Shown here one piece after another: positions 1 to 6,095 of a DNA stretch of 12,176 bases. The stretch lies in assembly GCA_964608455.1 (NCBI GenBank), contig CAZSNM010000024.1, positions 1-12,176 of the forward strand, in the 5' to 3' direction. The position numbers and the translations under genes are program-made. Below the pieces are notes generated by a model. It saw only the letters and a list, made by a program, of their open reading frames with translations, had not been told where the DNA came from and searched no databases. Source of the DNA: DTDX01 sp964608455. GTDB lineage: Archaea; Thermoproteota; Bathyarchaeia; 40CM-2-53-6; DTDX01. Every line of letters begins with the position of its first letter. Within the stretch, counting starts at the first letter, position 1.

Positions 1-140
1 ACACTAAAAAAAAAAACCTTCTAAGCATAACAGCGCAAACCATTTAATTACATTATCTACTCAAAAGTTTCCCCACTCATTTTTAAAATTTTTGATAATT
101 AAAAGGTTTAATAAATAACGCGTATAAATTTAACAAAATA

Positions 141-160
141 CGAAAAAATTTAAATAATAA
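141..160 (+). promoter_or_regulatory. BRE/TATA-like promoter of the radical SAM gene
   Basis: The sequence cgaaaaaatttaaata fits an archaeal BRE (purine/A-rich) followed by a TATA box (tttaaata at 149-156). Its centre is about 30 nt upstream of the ATG at 182, and there is no Shine-Dalgarno sequence before that ATG, so the transcript is probably leaderless or nearly so. This is pattern matching by eye. Confidence 0.55.
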
Positions 161-181
161 CTAAGTTTCTTATCATTTAAT

Positions 182-1312
182 ATGCAGTTTTACGTTACAT
201 TAACTTTAAATTGCAATTTAAAATGTTATTATTGTTATGGTAAATGCTGTGAAGATTTTGGAGTTAAACTTGAAGGTTTAGAAATAGATGAATCATTACC
301 AACAAAAATAAGTTATGATATTTCTCAACTTAAAAAATTTTTTAGTGAAGATGATGATTTAACAATCATTTTTTATGGTGGGGAACCTTTGCTTCAAATT
401 GATGAAATGGAATTGATTATGGATGAGATTCCAGCAAAAAGATTTATTCTTCAAACAAATGGTTTACTTTTAAATAACCTTAAAGAAAAATATATTAAAA
501 AGCTTCATACAATTTTGGTTTCTATTGATGGTGATGAAAAATTAACAGATTATTATAGAGGGAAAGGAGTTTACAGAAAAATTATTGAAAACATTAAATT
601 AATTAATAAGAAAGGTTTTAAAGGAGAATTAATTGCTAGAATGACTGTTTCAGATGCAACTGAAAACATTTATAAGCAGGTGCTTTGGCTTCTTTTTAAT
701 CCAGACTATAAATTTAAATCAATTCATTGGCAGCTTGATGCGCTTTTTTGGAAAAAAGATTTTGAAAAAAGAAATTTTCTTGAGTGGGTTTTAAAAAAAT
801 ATAATCCTCAAATTGAAAAGCTTATAAATTTTTGGGTTAACTATATGAAAAAATATAATACAGTTATTAAAATTTATCCATTCATAGGTTTAGTTGAATC
901 TATGCTTTTAAAAAGGAAAAGCAAGCTTAGATGCGGGGCAGGTTGGACAACATTTAATATTCAAACAGATGGAATCATAACTCCATGCCCAGTTATGGCT
1001 GGAATAAAAAACTTTTATTTAGGAAGCATTTATAACACAAAACCTAAAAAACTTAAAAATGCTATAATCAACTATAATAAACCATGTAGTGAATGTTCAA
1101 TCCTATATTTATGTGGTGGAAGATGTTTATATGCTAATGTTACAAAGCTTTGGGGTGAAGAAGGCTTTAAACAAGTATGCCTAACAGTTGAGAATCTTAT
1201 AAATCTATTAAAAAAAGCCTTGCCAAAAATTAAAAAACTTATTTTAAAAGGAAATATAAGCATAAAAGATTTTAATTATCAAAAATTTAATAGTTGTGAA
1301 ATAATTCCATAA
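182..1312 (+). CDS. SPASM-type radical SAM enzyme, probable peptide-modifying family
   Basis: This is a 376-residue radical SAM protein expected to bind one SAM-cleaving [4Fe-4S] cluster plus auxiliary cluster(s). The cluster motif is C11-x3-C15-x2-C18, followed by Y-G-K and the SAM-binding GGEP at 66-69. The C-terminal half has a SPASM/twitch-like cysteine set: C251, C269, C302-x2-C305, C311-GGR-C315 and C333. The N-terminal NCNLKCYYCYGK pattern reminds me of the archaeal AF0577 family of putative peptide-modifying radical SAM enzymes; that is recall and was not searched. Related enzymes act on ribosomal peptides or as protein-maturing (anSME-like) enzymes. No precursor peptide is visible nearby: upstream lies only a 181-nt edge region and downstream a cysteine synthase. 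The start follows a TATA box directly, with no Shine-Dalgarno sequence. The substrate is unknown. The fold assignment is very secure and the family moderately so. Confidence 0.9.
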   Translation: MQFYVTLTLNCNLKCYYCYGKCCEDFGVKLEGLEIDESLPTKISYDISQLKKFFSEDDDLTIIFYGGEPLLQIDEMELIMDEIPAKRFILQTNGLLLNNLKEKYIKKLHTILVSIDGDEKLTDYYRGKGVYRKIIENIKLINKKGFKGELIARMTVSDATENIYKQVLWLLFNPDYKFKSIHWQLDALFWKKDFEKRNFLEWVLKKYNPQIEKLINFWVNYMKKYNTVIKIYPFIGLVESMLLKRKSKLRCGAGWTTFNIQTDGIITPCPVMAGIKNFYLGSIYNTKPKKLKNAIINYNKPCSECSILYLCGGRCLYANVTKLWGEEGFKQVCLTVENLINLLKKALPKIKKLILKGNISIKDFNYQKFNSCEIIP

Positions 1313-1451
1313 ACTAAAAATTCTTATTCCAAAATTCACCTTTCCATCTTATTGAATAAATAAATATTGTATATTATGTAAGAAAAGTTTATTAAATGGA
1401 ATATAACTATGTTATAGCAATATAAAAAATTAATATTAGAAGGGAAAGAGC

Positions 1452-2453
1452 ATGATTGCAAATAATATTCTAGAGCTTATTGGAAATACACCAATGGTGA
1501 AAATAAATTATTTAAATCCAAACCCTAAAGTTGAACTTTATTTAAAACTTGAAAAGTTTAATCCTGGAGGATCAGTTAAAGATCGTATAGCTAAATATAT
1601 GATTGAGCAAGCTGAAAAAACAGGTAAACTTACTAGGGATAAAATAGTTATAGAGCCTACAAGCGGTAACACAGGGATTGGTTTAGCTTTAGTTTGCAGA
1701 GTAAAAGGTTATAATCTTACTCTTGTTATGCCTGAAACAATGAGTTTAGAAAGAAGACAGATTCTTATAGCTTTAGGAGCAAAAATTATTTTAAGCGAAG
1801 GCAGCAAAGGAATGAATGGAGCTGAAGATTTAGCTAGAGAAATTATCAGTAAAAATCCTGATAAATATTTTATGCCTAATCAGTTTGCTAATCCAGCTAA
1901 TGTTTTAGCTCATTATGAAACTACAGCTGAAGAAATATGGAGAGATACTAAAGGTAAAATAACGCATTTCGTTGCTGGAATAGGTACAAGCGGAACGCTT
2001 ATGGGTGTTTCTAAAAGACTTAAAGAATATAATCCTGATATTCAAATTATTGCTGTTCAACCAAAAGCAGGAACAACTATACAAGGGTTAAAAAATCTTC
2101 AAACAAGTTATGTTCCAGAAATTTGGAGAAGGGAATTGGTGGATGAAATATATGAGATTGATCCTGATGAAGCTGAAGAAGCTGCTAGACTTTTAACTTT
2201 GCAGGAAGGAATATTTGTTGGACCTAGCTCAGGTGCAATATTTAAAATAGCATTAAAGAAAGCTGAGGAAATTGAGAAGGGCGTTATAGTGGCTATCGCT
2301 CCTGATGGTGGAGAAAAATATTTATCAACAACGCTTTGCAATCCAACTCTTTGCTTAAAATGCGCATTAAAATATGGTATTAGATGCGCTTATATTAATG
2401 GAACACCTATAATAAAGTTCTCCTCTCTTCAAAAAGAAGAAGTTTCGCCATAA
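1452..2453 (+). CDS. PLP-dependent cysteine synthase (CysK/CysM family) with Cys-rich tail
   Basis: This is a 333-residue fold-type II PLP enzyme that would form L-cysteine from an activated serine (O-acetyl- or O-phosphoserine) and sulfide. The PLP lysine is K43 in PGGSVKDR, the substrate loop is TSGNTG at 70-75, the phosphate-binding glycine loop is GIGTSGT at 176-182, and GPSSGA (257-262) and PDGGEKYLST (284-293) close the active site. The catalytic core ends near residue 293, where most family members stop soon after. Here about 40 residues follow, with C296, C301, C304 and C312, a spacing that could bind zinc or an Fe-S cluster. The ATG is preceded by gaaggg at 7 nt spacing, and TATA-like sequence lies near 1419-1428. 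The upstream gene is 139 nt away and co-transcription is uncertain. I cannot tell acetylserine from phosphoserine preference, and cystathionine beta-synthase activity is a less likely alternative. Confidence 0.92.
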   Translation: MIANNILELIGNTPMVKINYLNPNPKVELYLKLEKFNPGGSVKDRIAKYMIEQAEKTGKLTRDKIVIEPTSGNTGIGLALVCRVKGYNLTLVMPETMSLERRQILIALGAKIILSEGSKGMNGAEDLAREIISKNPDKYFMPNQFANPANVLAHYETTAEEIWRDTKGKITHFVAGIGTSGTLMGVSKRLKEYNPDIQIIAVQPKAGTTIQGLKNLQTSYVPEIWRRELVDEIYEIDPDEAEEAARLLTLQEGIFVGPSSGAIFKIALKKAEEIEKGVIVAIAPDGGEKYLSTTLCNPTLCLKCALKYGIRCAYINGTPIIKFSSLQKEEVSP

Positions 2454-2462
2454 AATACTTTA

Positions 2463-2624
2463 TTATTTTCTAAACCAGCATCCGCAGGTATAGCAAAACC
2501 AATATTCATAGATTGGCCAATAAGCCACAAATTTTGAACCGCAAACTTTACATCTCACACCTTTTAAATAAGTTTTAACAAGCCTATTTAATTGAGCTGG
2601 GTTAATGCCAACTCTAAAACTCAT
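2463..2624 (-). CDS. Small zinc-ribbon protein, 53 residues
   Basis: This short minus-strand gene runs from the ATG at 2624 to TAA at 2465-2463. The product is basic at its N-terminus (MSFRVGINPAQLNRLVKTYL) and has two cysteine knuckles, C25-KV-C28 and C44-YT-C47 plus C49, separated by 15 residues. That is a classic zinc-ribbon layout, rich in Trp and Tyr between and around the knuckles. It starts 15 nt after the stop of the endonuclease IV-like gene, with gtgaag just upstream as a weak Shine-Dalgarno sequence, so the two are probably one transcript. It ends 9 nt from the convergent cysteine synthase stop. I do not recognise the family. The context suggests a nucleic-acid-associated role, which is inference only. 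It is short, but the intact cysteine pattern and operon spacing argue that it is real. Confidence 0.72.
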   Translation of the reverse strand: MSFRVGINPAQLNRLVKTYLKGVRCKVCGSKFVAYWPIYEYWFCYTCGCWFRK

Positions 2625-2639
2625 TTTTACTTCACTTTT

Positions 2640-3449
2640 TTATATTTTTAAACCCAAATCTTGAAAGGTTTTTTTCATTTTAAGCGAATCAAGCTCTAGA
2701 ATTGGGCTTTCGCTTATAATAGTTATATTAACCTTTCTTTTTAATATTTCTTCAGCTAAAGGTTTAAAAGGTGGATGAGCATTTATAGGTTCATGAACAT
2801 CCATAAACCTTTTTGTTTTTACATTATATTTAACATTTGAAAAATGAGAGTAAATATGCGTAAAATCTTTAAGTTTATCTAAAATTTCACTATAATTTAT
2901 TTTACCATTGTTTCTAACAAATAAATGAGCGAAATCAACGCAAATTGTTAATTTAGCTGAGTTTACTTTTTTAATTAATTTTAAAAGTGTATTTAAATCA
3001 GCAAATTGACTTGTTTTAGCCATTGTTTCATAAGCGAGTTTAGGTTTAAACCCTTTATCCAAAATATCTAAAGTTATTTCATGCATTTTATTAAAGGCTT
3101 CTTCTTCACTTAATTTACCGTAATAAGCTGCATGCACAACAACAGCTTCAGCATTCATGGCTTCAGCTTTATCAAGCGAATCTAAAACCCGTTTTTTTGA
3201 AGCTTCAACAACACTCTTTTTTTCTGAAAGAAGATTAATAAAGTAAGGTGCATGCACCGTTAACTGAATCTTTAATTTTTTAGCTAATTCACCCACTTCT
3301 TCAGCTGCTTCTCTAGTTAAATATATGCTTTTTACAAATTCCACTTCCATAGCGTTTAATTCTAATTCTGAAACCTTTATTAAACCGCCTAAAGTTGTTT
3401 TTTGCTCAGCTGAACCTGGAATTCCAGCAGGACCCAAATAAACCTTCAT
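2640..3449 (-). CDS. Endonuclease IV / AP-endonuclease-like TIM-barrel protein
   Basis: This 269-residue protein belongs to the endonuclease IV (xylose-isomerase-like TIM barrel) family, whose characterised members cut the backbone 5' to abasic sites using three metal ions. The metal-ligand landmarks occur in order: H66 (VHAPY), H106 (VVHAAYY), E141 (YETM), D172 and H175 (VDFAH), H202 (SHFS), H219 (VHEPIN), H225 and E247 (SESP). The length is close to the usual 270-290. The N-terminus MKVYLGPAGIPGSA matches the archaeal type that begins with a GPAGIP segment. The gene is divergent from the eIF2B-like gene and is followed 15 nt later by a zinc-ribbon gene, probably co-transcribed. No Shine-Dalgarno sequence is seen, which suggests a leaderless mRNA. 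Some archaeal members of this family have no proven AP endonuclease activity, so the family call is stronger than the activity call. Confidence 0.87.
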   Translation of the reverse strand: MKVYLGPAGIPGSAEQKTTLGGLIKVSELELNAMEVEFVKSIYLTREAAEEVGELAKKLKIQLTVHAPYFINLLSEKKSVVEASKKRVLDSLDKAEAMNAEAVVVHAAYYGKLSEEEAFNKMHEITLDILDKGFKPKLAYETMAKTSQFADLNTLLKLIKKVNSAKLTICVDFAHLFVRNNGKINYSEILDKLKDFTHIYSHFSNVKYNVKTKRFMDVHEPINAHPPFKPLAEEILKRKVNITIISESPILELDSLKMKKTFQDLGLKI

Positions 3450-3492
3450 AAAAAAATATTTTTATTAAATACTAAATAAAAAAGCTTTGTTC
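3450..3492. promoter_or_regulatory. Compact divergent promoter (endonuclease IV / eIF2B-like)
   Basis: Only 43 bp separate the two divergent ATGs, and the spacer is almost entirely A/T. On the plus strand tttattaaata is centred near 3466, about 27 nt before the ATG at 3493. On the minus strand tttatttagt, read from about 3481 to 3472, lies about 27 nt before the ATG at 3449. Both TATA-like boxes sit at leaderless distance and overlap each other, so the two directions probably compete for TBP/TFB. Confidence 0.45.
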
Positions 3493-4410
3493 ATGAAGAA
3501 ATCATTAATTAATGAAGCTGTGAAAAGAATTAGTTTAGATAGAGAGCATGGAGCAACTCAATTAGCTAAAGAAGCTCTTAAAGCATTAAAGTTAATTATT
3601 GAAATGGATAAAAGCAAAAATTTAACAGAATTTTTAATTAATGTTGAAGAAGCTGGATTTAAGCTTGCTAATGCAAGACCAAGCATGGCTTCCTTAATGA
3701 ATCTTATAAGCAAAACTATTTATTTAATTAGGGAGAGGTCAAATGCACTTTCCCTAAAAGAATTAAAAAAATTTGCAATATTAAAAATTAATGAAGTAAT
3801 TTTTGAATCTGAAAATGCTGTAAATAAAATAGCTGAATTAACATCAAAATTTATTAAAGAAAAAACGATTATTACGCATAGCTTCAGCTCAACAGTAATT
3901 GAAGCAATTAAAAAATCTTCAGTAAAAAAAGTTATAGTTTCAGAGGGAAGACCTTTATTTGAAGGTAGAAAAACAGCCATTCAACTATCTAAATTTAATA
4001 TTCCAACTATTTTAATAACAGATGCCGCCTTAGGCTTTTTTATTTCTAAATCTGAAGCAGCATTAGTTGGATGTGATAGTATTTTAATTGATGGTTCAAT
4101 AGTAAATAAGGTTGGAACATATCTTCTAGCTTTAGCAGCTAAAGATAATAATATACCATTTTATGTTGTTTCTGAAACCTCTAAAATTATTCCAAAAAAC
4201 ATTAATGAAATAAAACTTGAAACATTAAGCGGAAAAGAAATTGCTAAGAAATTGCCTAAAAAAATAAAGGTTGAAAATTTATATTTTGATATTACAAAAC
4301 CAAATTTAATTACAGCTTTAATAACTGAAGAAGGAATTATTAAACCTGAAGAAGTTAAAATTAAAGCTCAGGAAATTTTAAAACATTATAATGCTTTAAA
4401 AATAAACTAA
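3493..4410 (+). CDS. eIF2B alpha/beta/delta-family protein (aIF2B-like; R15P-isomerase relative)
   Basis: This is a 305-residue protein, counted from the ATG at 3493; an in-frame TTG six bases earlier lies in promoter territory and is less likely. The family includes eukaryotic eIF2B alpha/beta/delta, methylthioribose-1-phosphate isomerase (MtnA) and archaeal ribose-1,5-bisphosphate isomerase. It has the helical N-terminal domain with ARPSMASLMN (61-70), then a Rossmann-like domain with SEGRP-FEGRKTA (150-162), ITDAA (175-179) and GCDSILIDGSIVNKVGTY (193-210). The isomerases carry a catalytic cysteine in a T-H-C-N segment. The equivalent here reads THSF (128-131), with no cysteine, which points to a regulatory eIF2B-like role instead of sugar isomerisation. 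The Asp of the LIDGSIVNKVG region is retained. It is divergent from endonuclease IV and followed by the YkgJ-like gene 58 nt later. A sugar-phosphate isomerase remains possible. Confidence 0.82.
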   Translation: MKKSLINEAVKRISLDREHGATQLAKEALKALKLIIEMDKSKNLTEFLINVEEAGFKLANARPSMASLMNLISKTIYLIRERSNALSLKELKKFAILKINEVIFESENAVNKIAELTSKFIKEKTIITHSFSSTVIEAIKKSSVKKVIVSEGRPLFEGRKTAIQLSKFNIPTILITDAALGFFISKSEAALVGCDSILIDGSIVNKVGTYLLALAAKDNNIPFYVVSETSKIIPKNINEIKLETLSGKEIAKKLPKKIKVENLYFDITKPNLITALITEEGIIKPEEVKIKAQEILKHYNALKIN

Positions 4411-4422
4411 TTAGCTTTAAAG

Positions 4423-4439
4423 GCTTAAACTATATAAGC
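4423..4439 (+). promoter_or_regulatory. TATA box of the YkgJ-like gene within a short inverted repeat
   Basis: tatataag at 4431-4438 lies about 35 nt upstream of the ATG at 4469. It sits inside GCTTA (4423-4427)/TAAGC (4435-4439), a 5-bp inverted repeat with a 7-nt spacer. No Shine-Dalgarno sequence precedes the ATG, so a short-leader transcript is expected. The repeat is short enough to be chance. Confidence 0.4.
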
Positions 4440-4468
4440 AATTAATTTTTTCATTTTTAATTTTAGAA

Positions 4469-5038
4469 ATGAAACTTCAAAACTTAATTCCCTGGAAAAA
4501 AGTTAGTTTTTGGCATTGTTCAGCTTGTGGAGAATGCTGCAAAAAATTTAAGGTTCCATTAACAATGTTTGAATATATTGAGTTTACAAGCAAATTTGGA
4601 AAAAACATAGTGGAGCTAGATTTAGGCAAAGCATATTTAAAAAGCAATCCTTTAACCAAAAGATGCATTTTTCAAAAATTTAAAAATGGAAAATGGATTT
4701 GTGGAATTCAAGAAATAAAACCTATGGCTTGCAAGCTTTGGCCCTTCATAATATTAACTAAACCCAAACAAAAAAATGATGAAGCTTTATTCTATTATAA
4801 AAATGAAATTGTTTATATTTATGTTGATATTCGTTGTCCTGAAGTGAAAATTGGCAAACCCACAAGCTATTTAATTAGCAAAGTTTTACCTGAAATAGTT
4901 AATTTAAACTTTAATAATAAAATAAAACAGTTTTATTCAACCTCATTTTTATTTTCTTTACAATCATCAATCCGCCAAATTTATAAATTACCTATTAAAA
5001 AAGAAAAGTTAATAGAAGAAAATTTAGTGGGCCGGTAG
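4469..5038 (+). CDS. YkgJ-type cysteine-cluster protein (CxxCxxCC, metal-binding)
   Basis: This 189-residue protein has the signature of the YkgJ/PF03692 family, thought to bind zinc or an Fe-S cluster; its biochemical role is not established. The cysteines are C17-x2-C20-x2-C23-C24 near the start, then C66, C78 (W-I-C-G-I), C88 in the segment I-K-P-M-A-C-K-L-W-P-F, and C123. The order C..CG-CC...C-F...C-I...KP-AC..WPF matches the family well. The C-terminal 60 residues (basic, no cysteines) are not part of the core. The final codons GTG GGC CGG TAG run into tRNA-Ile: the last 10 nt of the gene are the first 10 nt of the tRNA, and the stop codon is tRNA positions 8-10. It has its own TATA box and no Shine-Dalgarno sequence. 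Confidence 0.85.
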   Translation: MKLQNLIPWKKVSFWHCSACGECCKKFKVPLTMFEYIEFTSKFGKNIVELDLGKAYLKSNPLTKRCIFQKFKNGKWICGIQEIKPMACKLWPFIILTKPKQKNDEALFYYKNEIVYIYVDIRCPEVKIGKPTSYLISKVLPEIVNLNFNNKIKQFYSTSFLFSLQSSIRQIYKLPIKKEKLIEENLVGR

Positions 5039-5051
5039 CTCAGCTTGGTTA

Positions 5052-5068
5052 AGTATCAAAACGCCATA
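5052..5068 (+). other. Non-canonical tRNA intron in the D-arm (21/22), 17 nt
   Basis: The intron lies between A21 (5051) and G22 (5069). The sequence folds into a bulge-helix-bulge. The outer exon helix is GCU/AGC, and the central 4-bp helix UGGU (exon)/GCCA (intron) has one G-U pair. Three-nucleotide bulges UA^A and UA^G would be cut after their second base, and the inner helix is GU/AC. The tRNA splicing endonuclease would leave a normal 10-nt D-loop, AGCUUGGUUA. Confidence 0.85.
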
Positions 5069-5084
5069 GAGCGCACGGCTGATA

Positions 5085-5097
5085 AGAAAACTTAGAA
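5085..5097 (+). other. Canonical-position tRNA intron (37/38), 13 nt
   Basis: The intron lies between A37 (5084) and A38 (5098). The central helix is CUGA (exon, including part of the anticodon) with UUAG (intron). Bulges are UA^A and AA^A, each cut after the second base. The remaining intron loop is only GAAAAC, so this is a relaxed bulge-helix-loop without a real inner helix. Confidence 0.85.
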
Positions 5098-5136
5098 ACC
5101 GTGAGGTCATGGGTTCAAATCCCACCCGGCCCACCA

Positions 5137-5576
5137 AAATATTTAAATATGGTCTTATTTTTTATCATTCTGATCTTCTAGAAGAAATCAAAGAAAATCA
5201 AAAAATCAGAAGAGTTTTAATATGGAGAGGTCTCTTCCCCCTTCAAGTTTTGCCTTCTTTCTATAGAGGGAAAGAAAGATTTAATTACGATTAGCTCCCC
5301 TTCATAAATCATGTTTTCGCAATGAATTTAAAAATTTAGAACATTTTAGAGCTCATCCTTTATTAAGCATGGTAAGCATAGCTTTAGCTTGTTAAAAGAT
5401 AATATGTAATGTATTATTCTATCCCACTTGAAGCTTGCAAGTATTAGTCTTTAAGATAAAATGTTTCGAAAAATTATTCCATAATTATTATGAGTATATG
5501 GAGGCTTTAATCTTTTAGGGAGTATTGTTTTAATAAATTACTATCCCATACGATTCATTTAAAATTTTTTAGAGGA
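5137..5576. other. 440-nt stretch with no recognisable gene
   Basis: I see no credible coding sequence on either strand; the one open frame of about 60 codons on the plus strand starts inside tRNA-Ile and resembles no family. Small symmetric elements are present: a 10-bp palindrome cttctagaag (5175-5184), AATTAT/ATAATT with a 3-nt spacer (5472-5486), and an imperfect pair gggagta (5518-5524)/tactatccc (5539-5547). The last two lie just downstream of the pilin stop in the minus direction and could mark its 3' end. All are short in AT-rich DNA and none is diagnostic. Confidence 0.5.
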
Positions 5577-6095
5577 TCATCCATTGTAACCTGCAATTAC
5601 GCTAAAAGTGAATACAGCTCCATCGCTGGTTACTATTTTAAGTATGTGGCTTGAACCTGGTGTAGGATTAGGAGGAAGCCCATGCCAAACCCAATCTCCT
5701 GAACCACCAGTTCGATTTAAATATATTATATGGCTTTCCCCAGGATTTAAAACAGGATAATTTGATGTATGCTTATTTAAAGGTTTTCCATCAAAATATA
5801 TTTGAGTTATCTGAAGAGGGGTTGAACCAACATTTCTAACATAAATATTTAAGTTTGGATAATCACCAGCATCATAAAAGCTATAAGCTTCCATTATAAG
5901 CTGCTGTTTTAATTGCATTCCTCCGGAACCTTCAAGGGAACCAATTAATCCCATATGCCAAGCGTAAACAAGAATTGAAGCTGCAACTGAAATCGCTACC
6001 ATTAAGAGTACAGCAATAACAGGAGAAATAGCTTTTCTAGAATTCCTACTTCGCAAATATATAAGGTTTAAACGTCTAATTTTTCTTCCCTCCAA
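5577..6095 (-). CDS. Archaeal type IV pilin-like protein (class III signal, DUF1628-like)
   Basis: This is a surface-pilus subunit candidate. A basic leader ends in SRKA followed by ISPVIAVLLMVAISVAASIL (residues 23-42 of the longest frame), the typical archaeal prepilin processing site (cleavage after A22 by a PibD/FlaK-type peptidase) and hydrophobic assembly helix. The remaining 120 residues look like a beta-rich head, with NLNIYVRNVGSTPLQITQIY (81-100) resembling the strand pair of archaeal pilins and archaellins. The gene stands alone; no pilus ATPase or membrane platform gene is in the window. The start is unresolved. The longest frame begins with TTG at 6095, directly after an in-frame stop and upstream of the predicted transcription start. 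GGAGGG at 6093-6088 is spaced 7 nt from an ATT codon (6080), and a TTG at 6056 would give a 9-residue leader. No in-frame ATG precedes the signal. Confidence 0.87.
   Translation of the reverse strand: MEGRKIRRLNLIYLRSRNSRKAISPVIAVLLMVAISVAASILVYAWHMGLIGSLEGSGGMQLKQQLIMEAYSFYDAGDYPNLNIYVRNVGSTPLQITQIYFDGKPLNKHTSNYPVLNPGESHIIYLNRTGGSGDWVWHGLPPNPTPGSSHILKIVTSDGAVFTFSVIAGYNG

Larger units (their letters stand above)
5029..5136 (+). tRNA. tRNA-Ile(GAU) with two introns, CCA encoded
   Basis: A complete cloverleaf forms once two insertions are removed. The acceptor is GGGCCGG (5029-5035) paired with CCGGCCC (5126-5132), then A73 and an encoded CCA (5134-5136). The D-stem is GCUC/GAGC (5038-5041 and 5069-5072). 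The anticodon stem is CACGG (5074-5078)/CCGUG (5099-5103), around loop CUGAUA-A with anticodon GAU at 5081-5083. The variable loop is AGGUC, and the T-arm is AUGGG-UUCAAAU-CCCAC with an A49-C65 mismatch. The mature length is 78 nt including CCA, exactly as expected after removing 17 and 13 nt. GAU is decoded as isoleucine. The 5' end overlaps the YkgJ-like coding sequence by 10 nt. A possible TATA-like element (attaaaaaa, about 4994-5002) lies inside that gene about 30 nt upstream. Confidence 0.95.

Noticed and set aside
1..181. Short precursor peptide upstream of the radical SAM gene
   Set aside because: The first 181 nt contain frequent stops in all frames and a clear promoter, with no ATG-initiated frame of useful length.
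1072..1263. Minus-strand frames inside the radical SAM gene and similar shadows in other genes (for example 2108-2341, 3720-3980, 4477-4668)
   Set aside because: They lie antisense to genes with intact family motifs, show no domains of their own, and lack plausible initiation signals.
3487..3492. TTG start for the eIF2B-like protein
   Set aside because: The ATG at 3493 is 6 nt downstream, in frame, and better placed relative to the TATA-like box; the two extra residues are not needed by the family.
5029..5136. tRNA-Ile as an integration (att) site for a mobile element
   Set aside because: No integrase gene and no direct repeat of the tRNA 3' end was seen downstream within the window.
5175..5184. 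10-bp palindrome cttctagaag as an operator or integration site
   Set aside because: It stands alone with no adjacent promoter or integrase and no second copy noticed; chance is likely.
5109..5294. Plus-strand open frame of 61 codons after tRNA-Ile
   Set aside because: Its ATG is inside the tRNA T-arm and its first eight codons are the tRNA 3' half. No ribosome-binding site and no recognisable domain.
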